Assembly (NCBI RefSeq): GCF_003144245.1
Contig: NW_020289976.1
Location: 1,364,001 to 1,428,000 of the forward strand
Direction of reading: 5' to 3'
DNA: 64,000 bases
DNA from: Jaminaea rosea
Taxonomy: Eukaryota; Basidiomycota; Exobasidiomycetes; Microstromatales
The translations under genes and the position numbers were made by a program. The notes beneath the pieces are model-generated. The model ran no database searches, had not been told where the DNA came from, and saw only the letters and a list, made by a program, of their open reading frames with translations. This document shows positions 43,792 to 53,881 of the stretch, piece by piece; the stretch's first letter is position 1, and the number at the start of each line of letters is the position of its first letter.

Positions 43792-45567
43792 ATGCGTGCT
43801 CTCAATACCGTCTACGCGCTTGTCGCTGTCGGCATGGCGGGACTTACCACCAGCCACGCGCAGCCTACCAACCAGGTGCCATTCGGCGTATCAGCAGCTG
43901 CAGCTCCCTTCCCTTCCCCGCCGTACGATGGCATCATGGAGGGCAGGCAGGGCTTCAGCGACGACGTCGACAATGAGACGGTGACAAAGTTTAGCCACCC
44001 TTCTCTCCCCGCCCACTCCCTCCGCCTGCATCGCCTACCTTCCACCCTCTGCGAGTCCAATCCGCACACCCGCTCCTGGGCAGGCTATCTCGACGTGGAC
44101 CTCGACAAGCTCTGGGAGCCGCACGCCAACGAGACGCAGCACGAAAAGGATCGCTGGGCGAAGCATCCTCGCGGGGTGAGCGAGCACTTCTATTTCGTCT
44201 TCTTCGAGGCGCGCAACAAGCCAACGAAGCCCTTCGAGGGGACAGAGACGGACGTCATCCTCTGGCTGAACGGTGGGCCCGGTTGCTCCAGCTTCACGGG
44301 GTTGCTCATGGAGAATGGACCCTGCAGCATCAAGAAGGGTAAGAACGGTGCCGTCTATACCGAGCCAAACCCATACTCGTGGAACAACAATGCCTCGGTT
44401 CTCTACTTGGACCAGCCGGCCGGCGTGGGTTTCTCGTACACTGCCTGGACCAATGGCACGAAGAATGAGCTGGAGAAGCCCCCACCGGCACGCGTGTGGG
44501 ACACGGCAGCCGCAGCGAAGGACACGTCCGCCTTCCTGCACTTGCTGGCCCTCCATGCCGAGCAGCAGGGAGCACTGGGAGGCAAAGGCAGCCCGTTCGC
44601 TCCACGCGCTCACATAGGCAAGAAACCGCGCCTGCACATCGCAGGGGAAAGCTACGGTGGCCGTTACGTCCCTCTCCTCGCGCACCAGATCCTCAAGGAC
44701 AATGCAGAAGCCAAAGCTCACCCTGAGCGCGGTCTGAAGCCTCTCCCGCTCAATTCAATCTTGATCGGCAACGGGTGGTCGTCCCCGATCCATCAATACC
44801 CCGCCTACGTGAGCTACGCGTGTGACAACCCGCTTCACCTCGATCGCGGGCCGTTCTACAACGAGTCGCAATGCGAGCAGGCACGAACCGACCTGCCTAC
44901 CTGCCTTGCCCTCACAAAGAAGTGCAACTCGCCCAAGCCAGACGACGACACGCACTACGATGCCCTCGCCTGTCGTATGGCAACGGAGTACTGCGAGAAG
45001 AAGCTTGCCGATCCATGGGACAAGACTGGCCGGTCGCCTTACGATTGGCGCCATAAGGGCGAGTACGAGGAGGATGCCTGGATCACCACATTCCTCAACG
45101 ATCCAAAGACGAAGAAGGCCTTTGGCGTCGACAAGCTGTACGGGGATCACCACAATGGCACCTTCATGGGTTGCTCGGATGCCGTGTTTTCTCATTTCGG
45201 CAAGTCTGGCGATGGGGCTCGCGACTCGACTTGGGCTGTCCGCGAGGCCCTCGAGGCAGACATCAGGGTGGGCATCTACCACGGCGATGCGGACTTTATC
45301 TGCAACTACCAAGGAGGGGAGAGATGGACGTACGACTTGGAGTGGTCCGGCGCTGAGAAGTGGCGCAAGATCCCGAGCGAGGTGTGGTATGCCCATCCGT
45401 ACGACGAGGACAGGAAGCCCGTGGGCGTCTTTAGGTCGGATGGGGTGCTCAACTATATCACTGTGTGGAATGCGGGGCATTTTGTGCCGCATGACCAGCC
45501 TGATACGGCGCTTGCCTTGATCAATTTTTGGATGTATGATGGGTACCCGGGTGGGGAGAGGGCCTGA
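43792..45567 (+). CDS. Serine carboxypeptidase, family S10
   Basis: Single exon, 591 aa, starting with a signal peptide (MRALNTVYALVAVGMAGLTT SHA, hydrophobic to about residue 22). Catalytic Ser287 in GESYGGRYVP, Asp501 in GDADFICNY and His563 in NAGHFVPHD are all present, as are the substrate-binding NGGPGCSSF and YLDQPAGVGFSYT. Several Asn-X-Ser/Thr sites suggest N-glycosylation. The family removes C-terminal residues from peptides in the vacuole or outside the cell. There is no Kex1-type transmembrane tail, so a CPY-like vacuolar or secreted enzyme is more likely. No interrupting intron is seen. Confidence 0.94.
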   Translation: MRALNTVYALVAVGMAGLTTSHAQPTNQVPFGVSAAAAPFPSPPYDGIMEGRQGFSDDVDNETVTKFSHPSLPAHSLRLHRLPSTLCESNPHTRSWAGYLDVDLDKLWEPHANETQHEKDRWAKHPRGVSEHFYFVFFEARNKPTKPFEGTETDVILWLNGGPGCSSFTGLLMENGPCSIKKGKNGAVYTEPNPYSWNNNASVLYLDQPAGVGFSYTAWTNGTKNELEKPPPARVWDTAAAAKDTSAFLHLLALHAEQQGALGGKGSPFAPRAHIGKKPRLHIAGESYGGRYVPLLAHQILKDNAEAKAHPERGLKPLPLNSILIGNGWSSPIHQYPAYVSYACDNPLHLDRGPFYNESQCEQARTDLPTCLALTKKCNSPKPDDDTHYDALACRMATEYCEKKLADPWDKTGRSPYDWRHKGEYEEDAWITTFLNDPKTKKAFGVDKLYGDHHNGTFMGCSDAVFSHFGKSGDGARDSTWAVREALEADIRVGIYHGDADFICNYQGGERWTYDLEWSGAEKWRKIPSEVWYAHPYDEDRKPVGVFRSDGVLNYITVWNAGHFVPHDQPDTALALINFWMYDGYPGGERA

Positions 45568-45843
45568 GACGGGGGCCAAGGCGGAGGAGCGCGAAGTTAG
45601 GCGAATAGAAGGGAGATTTCCTCGCATACACATTGTTGCATCGCTCTCGTTTGATTGAAACTTTACTTCGTCTCTCACGACTGCTGCGCCTTCCAGCGTG
45701 GTCGTATGTCGTGTTCGCCGTGGCGCGAAAGGGCTCCACGCTGGAGACGAGACGAGCTGCAGGGACGGGCGTTGTCCGCGATCAACGAGATTGTCGGGGT
45801 CGTCCTTTCCTTCGTTCCCCGCACTTTCCCTCGATCAAACGAC

Positions 45844-46307
45844 ATGGTGAGCAGACGCGATGCCAGCTGTCATATCATCCGCTTGTCGTCAGATACTGAT
45901 CCCTTGACTACATATCTCGCATTGCTATCCCCTTGCTCCTCCCTCCATCCCCCGCCTCCCACCGCCCGCACCCCTCCTTCCAACCAACCTCTCACCTGCT
46001 ATGCCCCGCACTTCTCCAACAAGTCATCCGCAGGCGGCAAGATCCGTGCCAAGAATGCGCGCAACGCCGAGGCGCATCGTCGTGGGCAGACGAAGCCTCG
46101 TCCTGCGTACGCAGAGAGGGCTATGACCAGCAAGAAGCCAGCAGTCCCCGCTTGGGCTGTAGGGATGGTGTGCTTTGTCGTGATTGGAGGAGGTGAGTGC
46201 GCTTGGGAGGTGGGGAAAGAGGGTGTGAAGCGGGAAGGAGCGATGTACTGACAACTCGACTTGGCTCGTACATAGTCTTCTTTGAGCTGGCGAGGTTGTT
46301 CTTGTGA
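45844..46307 (+). CDS. YSY6: RAMP4/SERP1-type stress-associated ER membrane protein
   Basis: Proposed exons: 45844..45846 (only the ATG), 46024..46192 and 46276..46307. The core is well supported: KIRAKNARNAEAHRRGQ, a short Pro-rich spacer, one transmembrane helix (AWAVGMVCFVVIGGGVF) and FELARLFL at the end, where the last join (G|TC) restores the family C-terminus. About 67 aa, normal for RAMP4/Ysy6. These tail-anchored proteins associate with the Sec61 translocon and help stabilise new membrane proteins during ER stress. The start is less certain: an ATG directly followed by a GTGAGC donor fits in phase with an AAG acceptor at 46023. The ATG at 46001 is out of frame. Confidence 0.75.
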
Positions 46308-46641
46308 ATGGAGGGAGGAGGGAGGCGAGGTGCGCGCATACGGAGGCCGTAGCGATGCGACAGGGAGGAGGACGGGCTGATACTGCAGTCGATGCGCGAG
46401 AGATTCCGCTCTCTCCTTGCTTGATCAATCACATCATCAATCGATCTACGTCTCATCATCTGAACCACGTCCCCTGCGTGCGTGGTCGCCTGACCTTTTC
46501 TCCCAGGTGTTGTTCGACGTCGATTGCTGCACGGCGGACTGGCCCAAATGCGGGCCAATCTCACTCGCAGCACCGGAGTCTACTCTACACCCCATCCATC
46601 CTCAGCTCCACACCCACACGTCAACACATAATCATCTCACT
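46308..46641. other. Intergenic region RAMP4/Rab
   Basis: 334 bp between tandem plus-strand genes, with no recognisable coding sequence. It should contain the promoter of the Rab gene. Confidence 0.5.
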
Positions 46642-47706
46642 ATGGCACGCAATGGAAAACAGAAAGCAGCAGCGGCAGCGGCAGATGAGGCAGGCCACTA
46701 CGAGTGGGACTACCTGTGCAAATTCATCTTGATTGGAGATTCGGCGGTGGGCAAGAGCGCGCTCCTCTTGAGGTGAGAGATTCGCCCTCGACCCTGTCGA
46801 GATTGCACAAAGCTCATCGGCTTGCCTCGCTCAATCACGCTCTCTCTCTCTCAGAATAACAGACGACCGTTTCCTAGCTGAAGAGGCCGAGCCAACAGTA
46901 GGCGTTGAATTCGGGTCGGTTACCATCCCTCTGGCCGCCTCCACTTCCTCCCAATCCACAACCAAATCCTCCTCACCCGCCTCCGCCTCCGCCTCCTCCT
47001 CCTCATCGCCCATCCCGGAACGAGTCAAGATCCAAATATGGGATACGGCAGGCAGTGAAGCCTTTCGAGGCATCACACGCTCCTACTTTCGAGGAGCAGC
47101 TGGCTGCTTGGTCGTCTATGATGTGACGCATCGCCCCTCGTATGATAGTTGTCGCACTTGGCTCAAGGATGTGAGGGAGCATGCAGAGGAGGATGCGTGC
47201 ATCGTCTTGGTGGGGAATAGAGCGGACCTGGTCGAGGGAGAAGACGGGGAGGGGAGGAGGAAAGTGAAGAAGGAGGAGGCAGAGAAGTGGGCTGACGAGC
47301 AGGGGTGAGTTGGGCCAGAGGGGAGAAGTGGCCGCGTCAACTCTCAAGTACTGACCGTTCGCCTCCTCATCAATCGCTCGCACTCAGCATTTTGTTCATC
47401 GAGACTTCAGCCAAGACGGGCCAGAACGTGCACGGCGCATTCGAGAAGTGCGTAACAGAGATACATCGCCGCTTCACAGCTGCTCAAAAGGCGTTGCAGG
47501 AGGCGGGCAAGCCGGGCCAGGCAGCAGCAGCAGCAGCAGGTGCACCAGCGACAGTAGAGACTCGTGGCGCCAATCTGCTCAAAAGTAGAATACCACCGGG
47601 CGGAGAACACGGTAGTGGATCGGGTGGTAGTGATGGCGGTACGATCAGCTTAGATGCGGCGGGAGTGCGAGGAGCCGTGGGCAAGGGGTGTTGCTGCGTC
47701 ATGTGA
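46642..47706 (+). CDS. Rab-family GTPase, Rab2/4/14-like, divergent switch II
   Basis: Three exons, 46642..46772, 46855..47304 and 47388..47706; 299 aa against about 210 for a usual Rab. P-loop GDSAVGKS at residues 32-39, switch I Thr58 in EPTVGVEFG, WDTAG at 106-110, GNRAD and ETSAKT guanine-binding motifs, RSYFRGAAGCLVVYDVT, and a C-terminal Cys cluster (GCCCVM) for prenylation. Two oddities: the catalytic Gln of DTAGQE is Ser111, and about 30 Ser-rich residues (69-98) are inserted in the interswitch hairpin. The RAB2/4/14 group serves Golgi and early-endosome traffic; the closest member cannot be fixed by eye. Loss of Gln usually slows GTP hydrolysis; the same change occurs in animal Rab24. 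Confidence 0.9.
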
Positions 47707-48153
47707 GATAGCGTGGCGTCTCCCTAATTCCCAGACCTGCTATGCAAGACCTGCTATGTAATCGTACGAAACATTCGGCGCCGAGGGAGACCACCATCTT
47801 GGTGTCATGATGCTCCCAAGATGCTCATTAACCCCCAATGCAGCATCGCAGGCCTCTCTCCCGTCGCTCTCGTCGCCGACTTGCCGCGGCCGGAGCTCGC
47901 TCTGCTCTCGGTCATCTCGGATGAATGCAGCAGGTTGCAGCTGTGGAGCCCCCACATGACGATCTCGCGAGCCCTAGTTCCTCTTTCTCTCCCTGGTGCC
48001 GCCCTCGGGAATCCCCCTTTTTTCATCGCCTCAATGAGGCCCCCTGTTCTTAGACCGCCATTGCCCTCGCGCAACCTTGCCTTCATATAGAGCACTGCAC
48101 GTCGCATCCAGCCACATCATTTAACACGCCCCGCAGCAGCACGATTGCCCATC
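47707..48153. other. Intergenic region upstream of the mutarotase
   Basis: 447 bp with a possible TATA element near 48085. An 89-codon open frame on the plus strand shows no family features and is probably promoter sequence. Confidence 0.5.
48085..48092 (+). promoter_or_regulatory. Weak TATA-like element
   Basis: ATATAGAG lies 62-69 bp before the mutarotase start, a spacing seen for TATA boxes of inducible fungal genes. Weak match. Confidence 0.3.
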
Positions 48154-49677
48154 ATGCTCCCCCTCAAGCAGCTTGCTCCTCTTGCCCTCCTCTTTGCTTC
48201 CGCAACCGCTACTGCCATCAATCCAATGAGCCCGACCGAGGAGCTTCTACGACGCGCCAGCGACGACAACAACAGCACAGACTCGTCCTCGGGCGGAGTC
48301 GTCAACAATGGAACAGTAGGCACCCCTTCGTGCGCTCTCGACGCTACCGTTGATGGGCAGCGCGTCTACTCGCCCGACTCCGTACCGGGCAAGGAATGTG
48401 CCGAGGCCCTCCCGCCCGTCTTTCCTTTCAATGAGGTCCGTATCAGGTCGCCGGACGACTCACTGAGACTCACCTTTATGCCCTATGGCGCAAGCGTCAA
48501 GGAGGTCTACGTCAAGGACCGCGAGGGAGCTTGGCAGGACGTCATTCTCGGCTTTGATAATGCGACCAATTACGGGACTGATACGGTGAGAGCCAGACGC
48601 AGCGTCGATTGGCTGAAGACGGTGAACTGACGGCCTGGCATTCATCTCGCATCTCGCACGCCAGGCGCACAACTACTTTGGTCCCGTCGTCGGGCGCTAC
48701 GCCAACCGCATCAAGAACGGCACCTTTGAGCTCGATGGCAAGACGTACAAGACGCCGCTGAACGAAAACAACGTCGACACGCTGCACGGCGGCAAGGAGG
48801 GCTATGACCGGGCGTCGTGGCAGATCAAGTCGCTCAACGACTCGTCCGTCGAGTTTATGCACACCGACCCGGATGGTAACCAGGGCTTCCCTGGCGAGGT
48901 CAACACGACGTGAGCATGCGGAGGGGCAGCGTGCGGTATACTGTTGAGGCAGAGCTGACCTAGACCCCCCCGCTACTGCACAGCGTCACCTACACTCTCG
49001 AGCGCAACGCTTCCTGGTCCATCCGCATGCACGCCACGGCCAGCAAGAAGACACCACTCATGCTCTCCTCTCACGTCTACTGGAACCTCAATCCTCAATC
49101 CTTCAATGCCAGCAGCGATGCCCGTCCCATCCTCGACCACGTCGTACATATGCCTTACGTGACCAAGTACATCAAGACGGATGGCATCCTGATCCCCACG
49201 GGCGAAACCCCCAAAGTCGACGGGACCGCCTACGACTTCCGCCAGGCTGCCACGTTGCGCTCCAAGTTCGACCAGACCGAGGGTGTGTGCGGCACAGGCT
49301 GCCAGGGATGGGACAGCTGTTGGGTCGAGGATGCCGGTCACCCGCAACAGAGCCCCTCGATGGAAGTGTACAGCCCGGATTCGGGGATCAAGCTGAGCAT
49401 CACGACCAACCAGGAGGCGTGGCAGATCTACACCACTGCGGGGCTCAATGGACCGACCAAGGCGTCCATTCCGAGGAAGAGGGCGCACGGGGGTGATGGG
49501 AGCTTGGACAAGATCTACGAGAACTACTCAGCCATGGTCATCGAGGCGGAGGATTGGATTGACGCTATCAATAACCCGGAGTGGGGCCGTAACCAGATCT
49601 ACGGGGAAGGGCGTGACTACCAGTGGGAGGCAAAGTACCAGTTCAGCACGGTGGACCAGAACGGCAAGGACATGTAG
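48154..49677 (+). CDS. Secreted aldose 1-epimerase (mutarotase)
   Basis: Three exons, 48154..48585, 48665..48909 and 48984..49677; 456 aa. A signal peptide is visible (MLPLKQLAPLALLFASATATA), then an Asn/Ser-rich linker. Galactose-mutarotase fold signatures follow: FMPYGASVKEVYVKD, DVILGFDN, NYFGPVVGRYANRI, DTLHGGKEGYDRASWQI with the catalytic-type His, and SHVYWNLN. The enzyme interconverts alpha and beta anomers of aldoses. About 100 residues longer than intracellular GalM, largely from the N-terminus and a Cys-bearing loop (GVCGTGCQGWDSCW) likely to form disulfides outside the cell. ATG chosen at 48154 because the hydrophobic core follows it. Confidence 0.9.
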
Positions 49678-50072
49678 GGGAGCGGCGACGTCTTTGCTCT
49701 CTTGCTTGCTATCTTATTCGCCCTTTGTACGCTATTCGAAATGGCAAGAAGAGTTCCTTCGCCCCTCCGGACCGAGGGAGTGGGACGCGCGACGGGACCG
49801 CCCCAAAGTCAACTCCGCTCGACAACAAACACACAAAGGGTGAGCGGGAGTGCCGCCCGTGATCAAATCGGGACCACGCGCCACGGCGCTCTGCCAGCAG
49901 GCTTCACACTCCTTGTCCCGTCTGCCCCTGCGTTCCAGTCTCTCTTCATTCTCTTTTCACTCTCGCTCGCCCTCATTTTGCTAGCTTTTGCTCCTTGATC
50001 TCGCATCGCTCGACTGGATCGAGCTCGTCACTCTGCCATTGCGTCACCCTCTCACCCCCTCAGCTCGCCAAC
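49678..50072. other. Intergenic region mutarotase/DUF1996 gene
   Basis: 395 bp between tandem genes, with pyrimidine-rich sequence before the next start. No gene seen. Confidence 0.5.
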
Positions 50073-51260
50073 ATGTCACGCCCTCACTTCCTCCCTGTAC
50101 TCCTCGCTCTGCTCAGCCTCGTAGCCTCGTCCCACGCCTTCTGGATCATTACGCATCACTCTCTCGTCTCGCAACGCCTCGACCCGATCCTCTCACCAAA
50201 CACTACCTCAGCCCACACCCACGCCTTCGTAGGCTCGGCGGCCATTCTCGACTCGCAAAGCAAGGAGAGCATGTGCACGACCAGCAACGTGAAAGCAGAC
50301 AAGAGCAATTACTGGGCACCGCAGCTTTACTACTATCATGGCAAGGGCAAGACATTCAGCGCTGTGCCCATCTCCTATGTCAACACGTACTACCTCAATC
50401 GATACGGGCCCAGCATCAAGCAAAAGGCCGGAGCACTCAAGGCTTTCCCCAAGGGACTGCGCATGATCGCGGGCAACGCAACCCAGCTGAACGGTCCCTC
50501 ATCCGACGCCACGAAAGCCAAAGCCGTGTCCTTTGTGTGCCTGAGCTCGACTGGCGGGCCGCAGACCAACACCCTACCCAAGGGTCCTTGTCCCTGGGGG
50601 ATCCGTACGCAGATCGTCTTCCCTTCCTGCTGGGACGGCAAGAATCTCGACTCCTCCGACCACCAGTCTCACGTCGCTTACCCTCTCGGTGGTTTCCCTG
50701 ACAATGGAGACTGCCCGAGCAGCCACCCTGTCAAGTTTCAAACCCTCTTCTACGAGTTCGTCTACGCTACCAAGGACTTGGCGGTCAGCTCGACGGGTAA
50801 GAGCGGCTTCGTTCTCGCCAATGGGGATGCTGTGGGCCACTCATTCCATGCAGACTTTGTGTCGCATTGGGACACGGATGTGCTCCAGAGCGCGATTGAT
50901 GACTGCACGACAAACTTGTTCAATGACTTGAAGTCGTGCAAGCCTTTCGTCGCCTCACTCAAGGACGAGTCCAAGGACAATGGTGGGAGCTACTGCACCA
51001 CGAAGTCTAGCGTGGTGGGAGAAAGAGTCATGGGGAGCGGACACACTTCGTTGCCCGGCTGCCTCTACGTGAAGAATGGGCCAAAGGCTATCAGGGGGGC
51101 AGGGAAGGAAGCTGCTGACAAGTGTGCAGCCGAGGCAAAGGAGAAGGGTCAGCCTGCTATCAAGGCGGCGAGTGGTTCTGGGAAGAGGGAGCTGGATGTA
51201 GATGTCGAAGAGGGGGCGGCAAGGCATCTCAGGAGGAAGCGTCACCTTCGTCGTAGCTAA
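50073..51260 (+). CDS. Secreted DUF1996 protein
   Basis: Single exon, 395 aa from MSRPHFLPVLLALLSLVASS, a clear signal peptide ending at SHAF; the open frame 26 codons upstream lacks such a start. The body shows DUF1996 features: SQRLDPILSPN, AHTHAFVGSAAI, NYWAPQLYYYHGKGKTFSAV, YYLNRYGPS, CPWGIRTQIVFPSCWDGKNL, SSHPVKFQTLFYEFVY and ANGDAVGHSFHADFVSHWD. Function of the domain is unknown; it is common in secreted fungal proteins, sometimes fused to WSC domains, which fits the WSC gene next to it. The C-terminus is basic (HLRRKRHLRRS) with no GPI-type end. Confidence 0.9.
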   Translation: MSRPHFLPVLLALLSLVASSHAFWIITHHSLVSQRLDPILSPNTTSAHTHAFVGSAAILDSQSKESMCTTSNVKADKSNYWAPQLYYYHGKGKTFSAVPISYVNTYYLNRYGPSIKQKAGALKAFPKGLRMIAGNATQLNGPSSDATKAKAVSFVCLSSTGGPQTNTLPKGPCPWGIRTQIVFPSCWDGKNLDSSDHQSHVAYPLGGFPDNGDCPSSHPVKFQTLFYEFVYATKDLAVSSTGKSGFVLANGDAVGHSFHADFVSHWDTDVLQSAIDDCTTNLFNDLKSCKPFVASLKDESKDNGGSYCTTKSSVVGERVMGSGHTSLPGCLYVKNGPKAIRGAGKEAADKCAAEAKEKGQPAIKAASGSGKRELDVDVEEGAARHLRRKRHLRRS

Positions 51261-52399
51261 GCATGCGCGCAGGGGTACTGGATGCCCCTCGTATGTACTC
51301 TGCCATGCGCGGCTGGACCGCCGCCTCGCTGGATCGAGGCAATGATCGGAACCGTAACCCGAAATGATAACATAGCGTATGATTCATCCTTCGATGCGGT
51401 CTCATCACGTCGTGAAGGTCGCCTGTCGAAGGTTCAGGGTTCGGCGGGTGATTCTTTGACCGCAAATGCTCCTCTAGGCTCCGTGAGCGCACCGCGCTGT
51501 GCGACGTCCAAGAGGACTCCCACCAATGCTGATGAGCTCTCAATGACCCTGAGCGCGGCATGATCTCGCCGTGCTTTTGCTTCGGAGCTGAGGTTGAGCG
51601 AGCAAGGAGTTCGCCGGATACCCTAATGGAACCTCAACAGGCTAGACTAGCCTCAGCTTGAGACGGCACACCTGCAACGAGGAGTGACGCGCAAGTGTCG
51701 GATCTTGTCGAATGGTGGGTTCTTCTTGGCTCAGCGGGCAATTAATCTGCTTCGATGAACAAGGCGGCTCTTCCGGCACAACTCGCCATACTCCATCGAA
51801 GGTGTGAGTGTGAGCACCAACGCCGCCGAGCGGAGCAAACAATCAATCGAATCTTGCAATTGAGGCGACGCCTCCCCGATGCGCGGACCTGCAGCAGAGG
51901 AGAGAAGGCGGCGTCGAGTGACCGCCGCGAGTGAGACAAGGCCAAGGTCGACGCACTGCCATGCACCTGCGGTCTTGGACTTTTACCTCCTTCCCAATTC
52001 CGACACCACCAGCTCGTCATCGGCCGGCTGGGCGAGTGAGTGGGCGAATTCACGACCGGCTCTGCCAGCAAACAAACAGAATGTTGTCTTAGGTCGCGGC
52101 GGATGTCGACCAAGCTTTGCGTGTCTCATTGCCCTGAAGGCACCGCCGTCGCCATCGAGGCTAGAGCTCTTGTCGTATCACCATGAGGAGTGCACTGGGC
52201 AGCAAGGAGAACAAACAATGATGTCTCACTGATGGCGGTGGAGATCGGCGAACGCGAGAGGCTGCGCCGCTGATCCTCCCCTTGAGACAAGGTCGACGAA
52301 GATGGAGATATAAGGCGGCCGCTAGATGCCTCCATTCACCCTCGCCAACCTCATCCATTCACCCACAGCACGCCCTCCCTCCCGCACCTCACCCTCGCC
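51261..52399. other. Long promoter-like intergenic region upstream of the WSC gene
   Basis: About 1.1 kb with several short open frames on both strands, none resembling a protein family. It ends in a good TATA element 85-92 bp before the WSC start. A long upstream region plus a TATA box suggests a regulated gene. Confidence 0.55.
52308..52315 (+). promoter_or_regulatory. TATA box of the WSC gene
   Basis: ATATAAGG, 85-92 bp upstream of the ATG at 52400 and followed by a pyrimidine-rich leader. Confidence 0.55.
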
Positions 52400-53755
52400 A
52401 TGCTCAAGCTCTCCATCTTCGCCGCCGCAGTCACCCTCCTCGCAGCCGTGAGCGAGGCCACGCCCCTCATCTCCTTTGGCGGCTCCACCTCGACCGTAAG
52501 GAACAAGTACCATGGCTCCAGCTACGCATCAAAGTGCTACACCTACGACTGGGCTACCTTTGGCGATGTCCGTCTCGTCGACTCGGCCATGACCAACACC
52601 GTGTGCGCCAACAGGTGCGGTGACCTCGGCCTCAAGTACTCGGGCAGTCAAAGCGTCAATTGCTACTGTGCGAGCAGTGCGCCAGTCTATACGTCGGGCA
52701 TGTGCCTCTACTCGTGCCCTGGGGACCGTAGCGACGGCTGCGGTGGCCCTGGAAGCCTGAATGTCTGGTCCAATGCCGACATCTCCGCGCCGACGACCAC
52801 GAAGCCCACGACAACTTCCAGCACCACGACGACCTCGTCGAGCACCACATCGACGTCGACCTCGACCAAGGCCACCAGCACCACTTCGTCGTCGACGCAA
52901 ACCTCGACCAGCACCAGCACGTCGACTTCATCCACTTCGACCAGCACCAGCTCCACGTCGACCTCCACCACCACGACCTCATCCTCCTCAACCTCCACCA
53001 CGTCCTCTGCGCCCACCTCCACGTACGTCGCCTTCAAGTACCAGGCGTCGCTCTACCAAGGGGGTTGCTTCTACGACAACGCCGGCTCAGGCGGCGCTCG
53101 CACCTTCGGCGGCGACTACACCGCCTCCGGCTCCATGACCAACGAGGTGTGTGCCAACTACTGCGGAGACCGTAGCTTCAAGTACAGCGGTGTCGAATAC
53201 GGACAGGAGTGCATGTGCTCGAACCAGGCACCTACCGTCACCGCTGGCGCAACTTGCAACATGCCCTGCCTCGGTAACAGCACCGAGACTTGCGGTGGCT
53301 CGTGGTCCCTCACCGTCTTCGACAACGCCGCCATCGCGGCCCCCGTCAGCGCTGCGGCCAGCCTTTCCTCCAACTACCAGTCCATCGGCTGCTTTGCCGA
53401 CCAAGTCGCCGGATATGGTCGCACGCTCAACTCGTACACCTTCAACTCGCCCAACATGACCATCAACATGTGCACGGCCAAGTGCTCCGAGCAAGGCTAC
53501 CCGTACTCTGGCCTCGAGTACGGCCAGGAGTGCTGGTGCGGAAGCTACAAGCCCAAGACGACGTCGAGCCAATGCACCATGGCCTGCACGGGCAGCTCCG
53601 TCGACACGTGCGGCGGGCCTAACGCATTGAGCGTCTACTACGACCAGTCGCTCGCCGCCAAGGCTGACCAGACGCCTTCGTGCGGTACGCTTCCCAGGGG
53701 TTACGCTCTTTGCCAGTACAACGAAAGCGGTACCTGCGTGCCCGTCACGGCATGA
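52400..53755 (+). CDS. Secreted protein with three WSC domains
   Basis: Single exon, 451 aa. Signal peptide MLKLSIFAAAVTLLAAVSEA, then a first WSC domain (about residues 30-125; YASKCYTYDW, TNTVCANRCGDLGLKYSG, NCYC, DGCGG), a Ser/Thr-only linker of about 80 residues likely heavily O-mannosylated, and two more WSC domains (about 213-310 and 325-415) each with C...MT...C...C...YSG.EYGQEC.C and CGG motifs. No transmembrane helix or GPI signal is seen, so it is probably a soluble or wall-bound carbohydrate-binding protein rather than a Wsc1-type sensor. Repeats two and three resemble each other more than the first, suggesting internal duplication. Confidence 0.92.
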   Translation: MLKLSIFAAAVTLLAAVSEATPLISFGGSTSTVRNKYHGSSYASKCYTYDWATFGDVRLVDSAMTNTVCANRCGDLGLKYSGSQSVNCYCASSAPVYTSGMCLYSCPGDRSDGCGGPGSLNVWSNADISAPTTTKPTTTSSTTTTSSSTTSTSTSTKATSTTSSSTQTSTSTSTSTSSTSTSTSSTSTSTTTTSSSSTSTTSSAPTSTYVAFKYQASLYQGGCFYDNAGSGGARTFGGDYTASGSMTNEVCANYCGDRSFKYSGVEYGQECMCSNQAPTVTAGATCNMPCLGNSTETCGGSWSLTVFDNAAIAAPVSAAASLSSNYQSIGCFADQVAGYGRTLNSYTFNSPNMTINMCTAKCSEQGYPYSGLEYGQECWCGSYKPKTTSSQCTMACTGSSVDTCGGPNALSVYYDQSLAAKADQTPSCGTLPRGYALCQYNESGTCVPVTA

Positions 53756-53881
53756 GCGCGCCCTAACGTCTTCTTCTTCTCTCTCTCTTCAGTCACCTTC
53801 ATAGACCCCTTCCTCCTTTCGTGTCACACCAGTCACTGCCCGCCCGGTACTTTATAGAATCAAAGAATTTGCATTGCATCA

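Noticed and set aside
47821-48090. 89-codon plus-strand frame before the mutarotase.
   Set aside because: No homology features and no good termination context; it overlaps the likely promoter.
51742-52113. Small genes in the gap before the WSC gene.
   Set aside because: Frames of about 60-125 codons on both strands lack conserved motifs and look like chance in GC-rich DNA.
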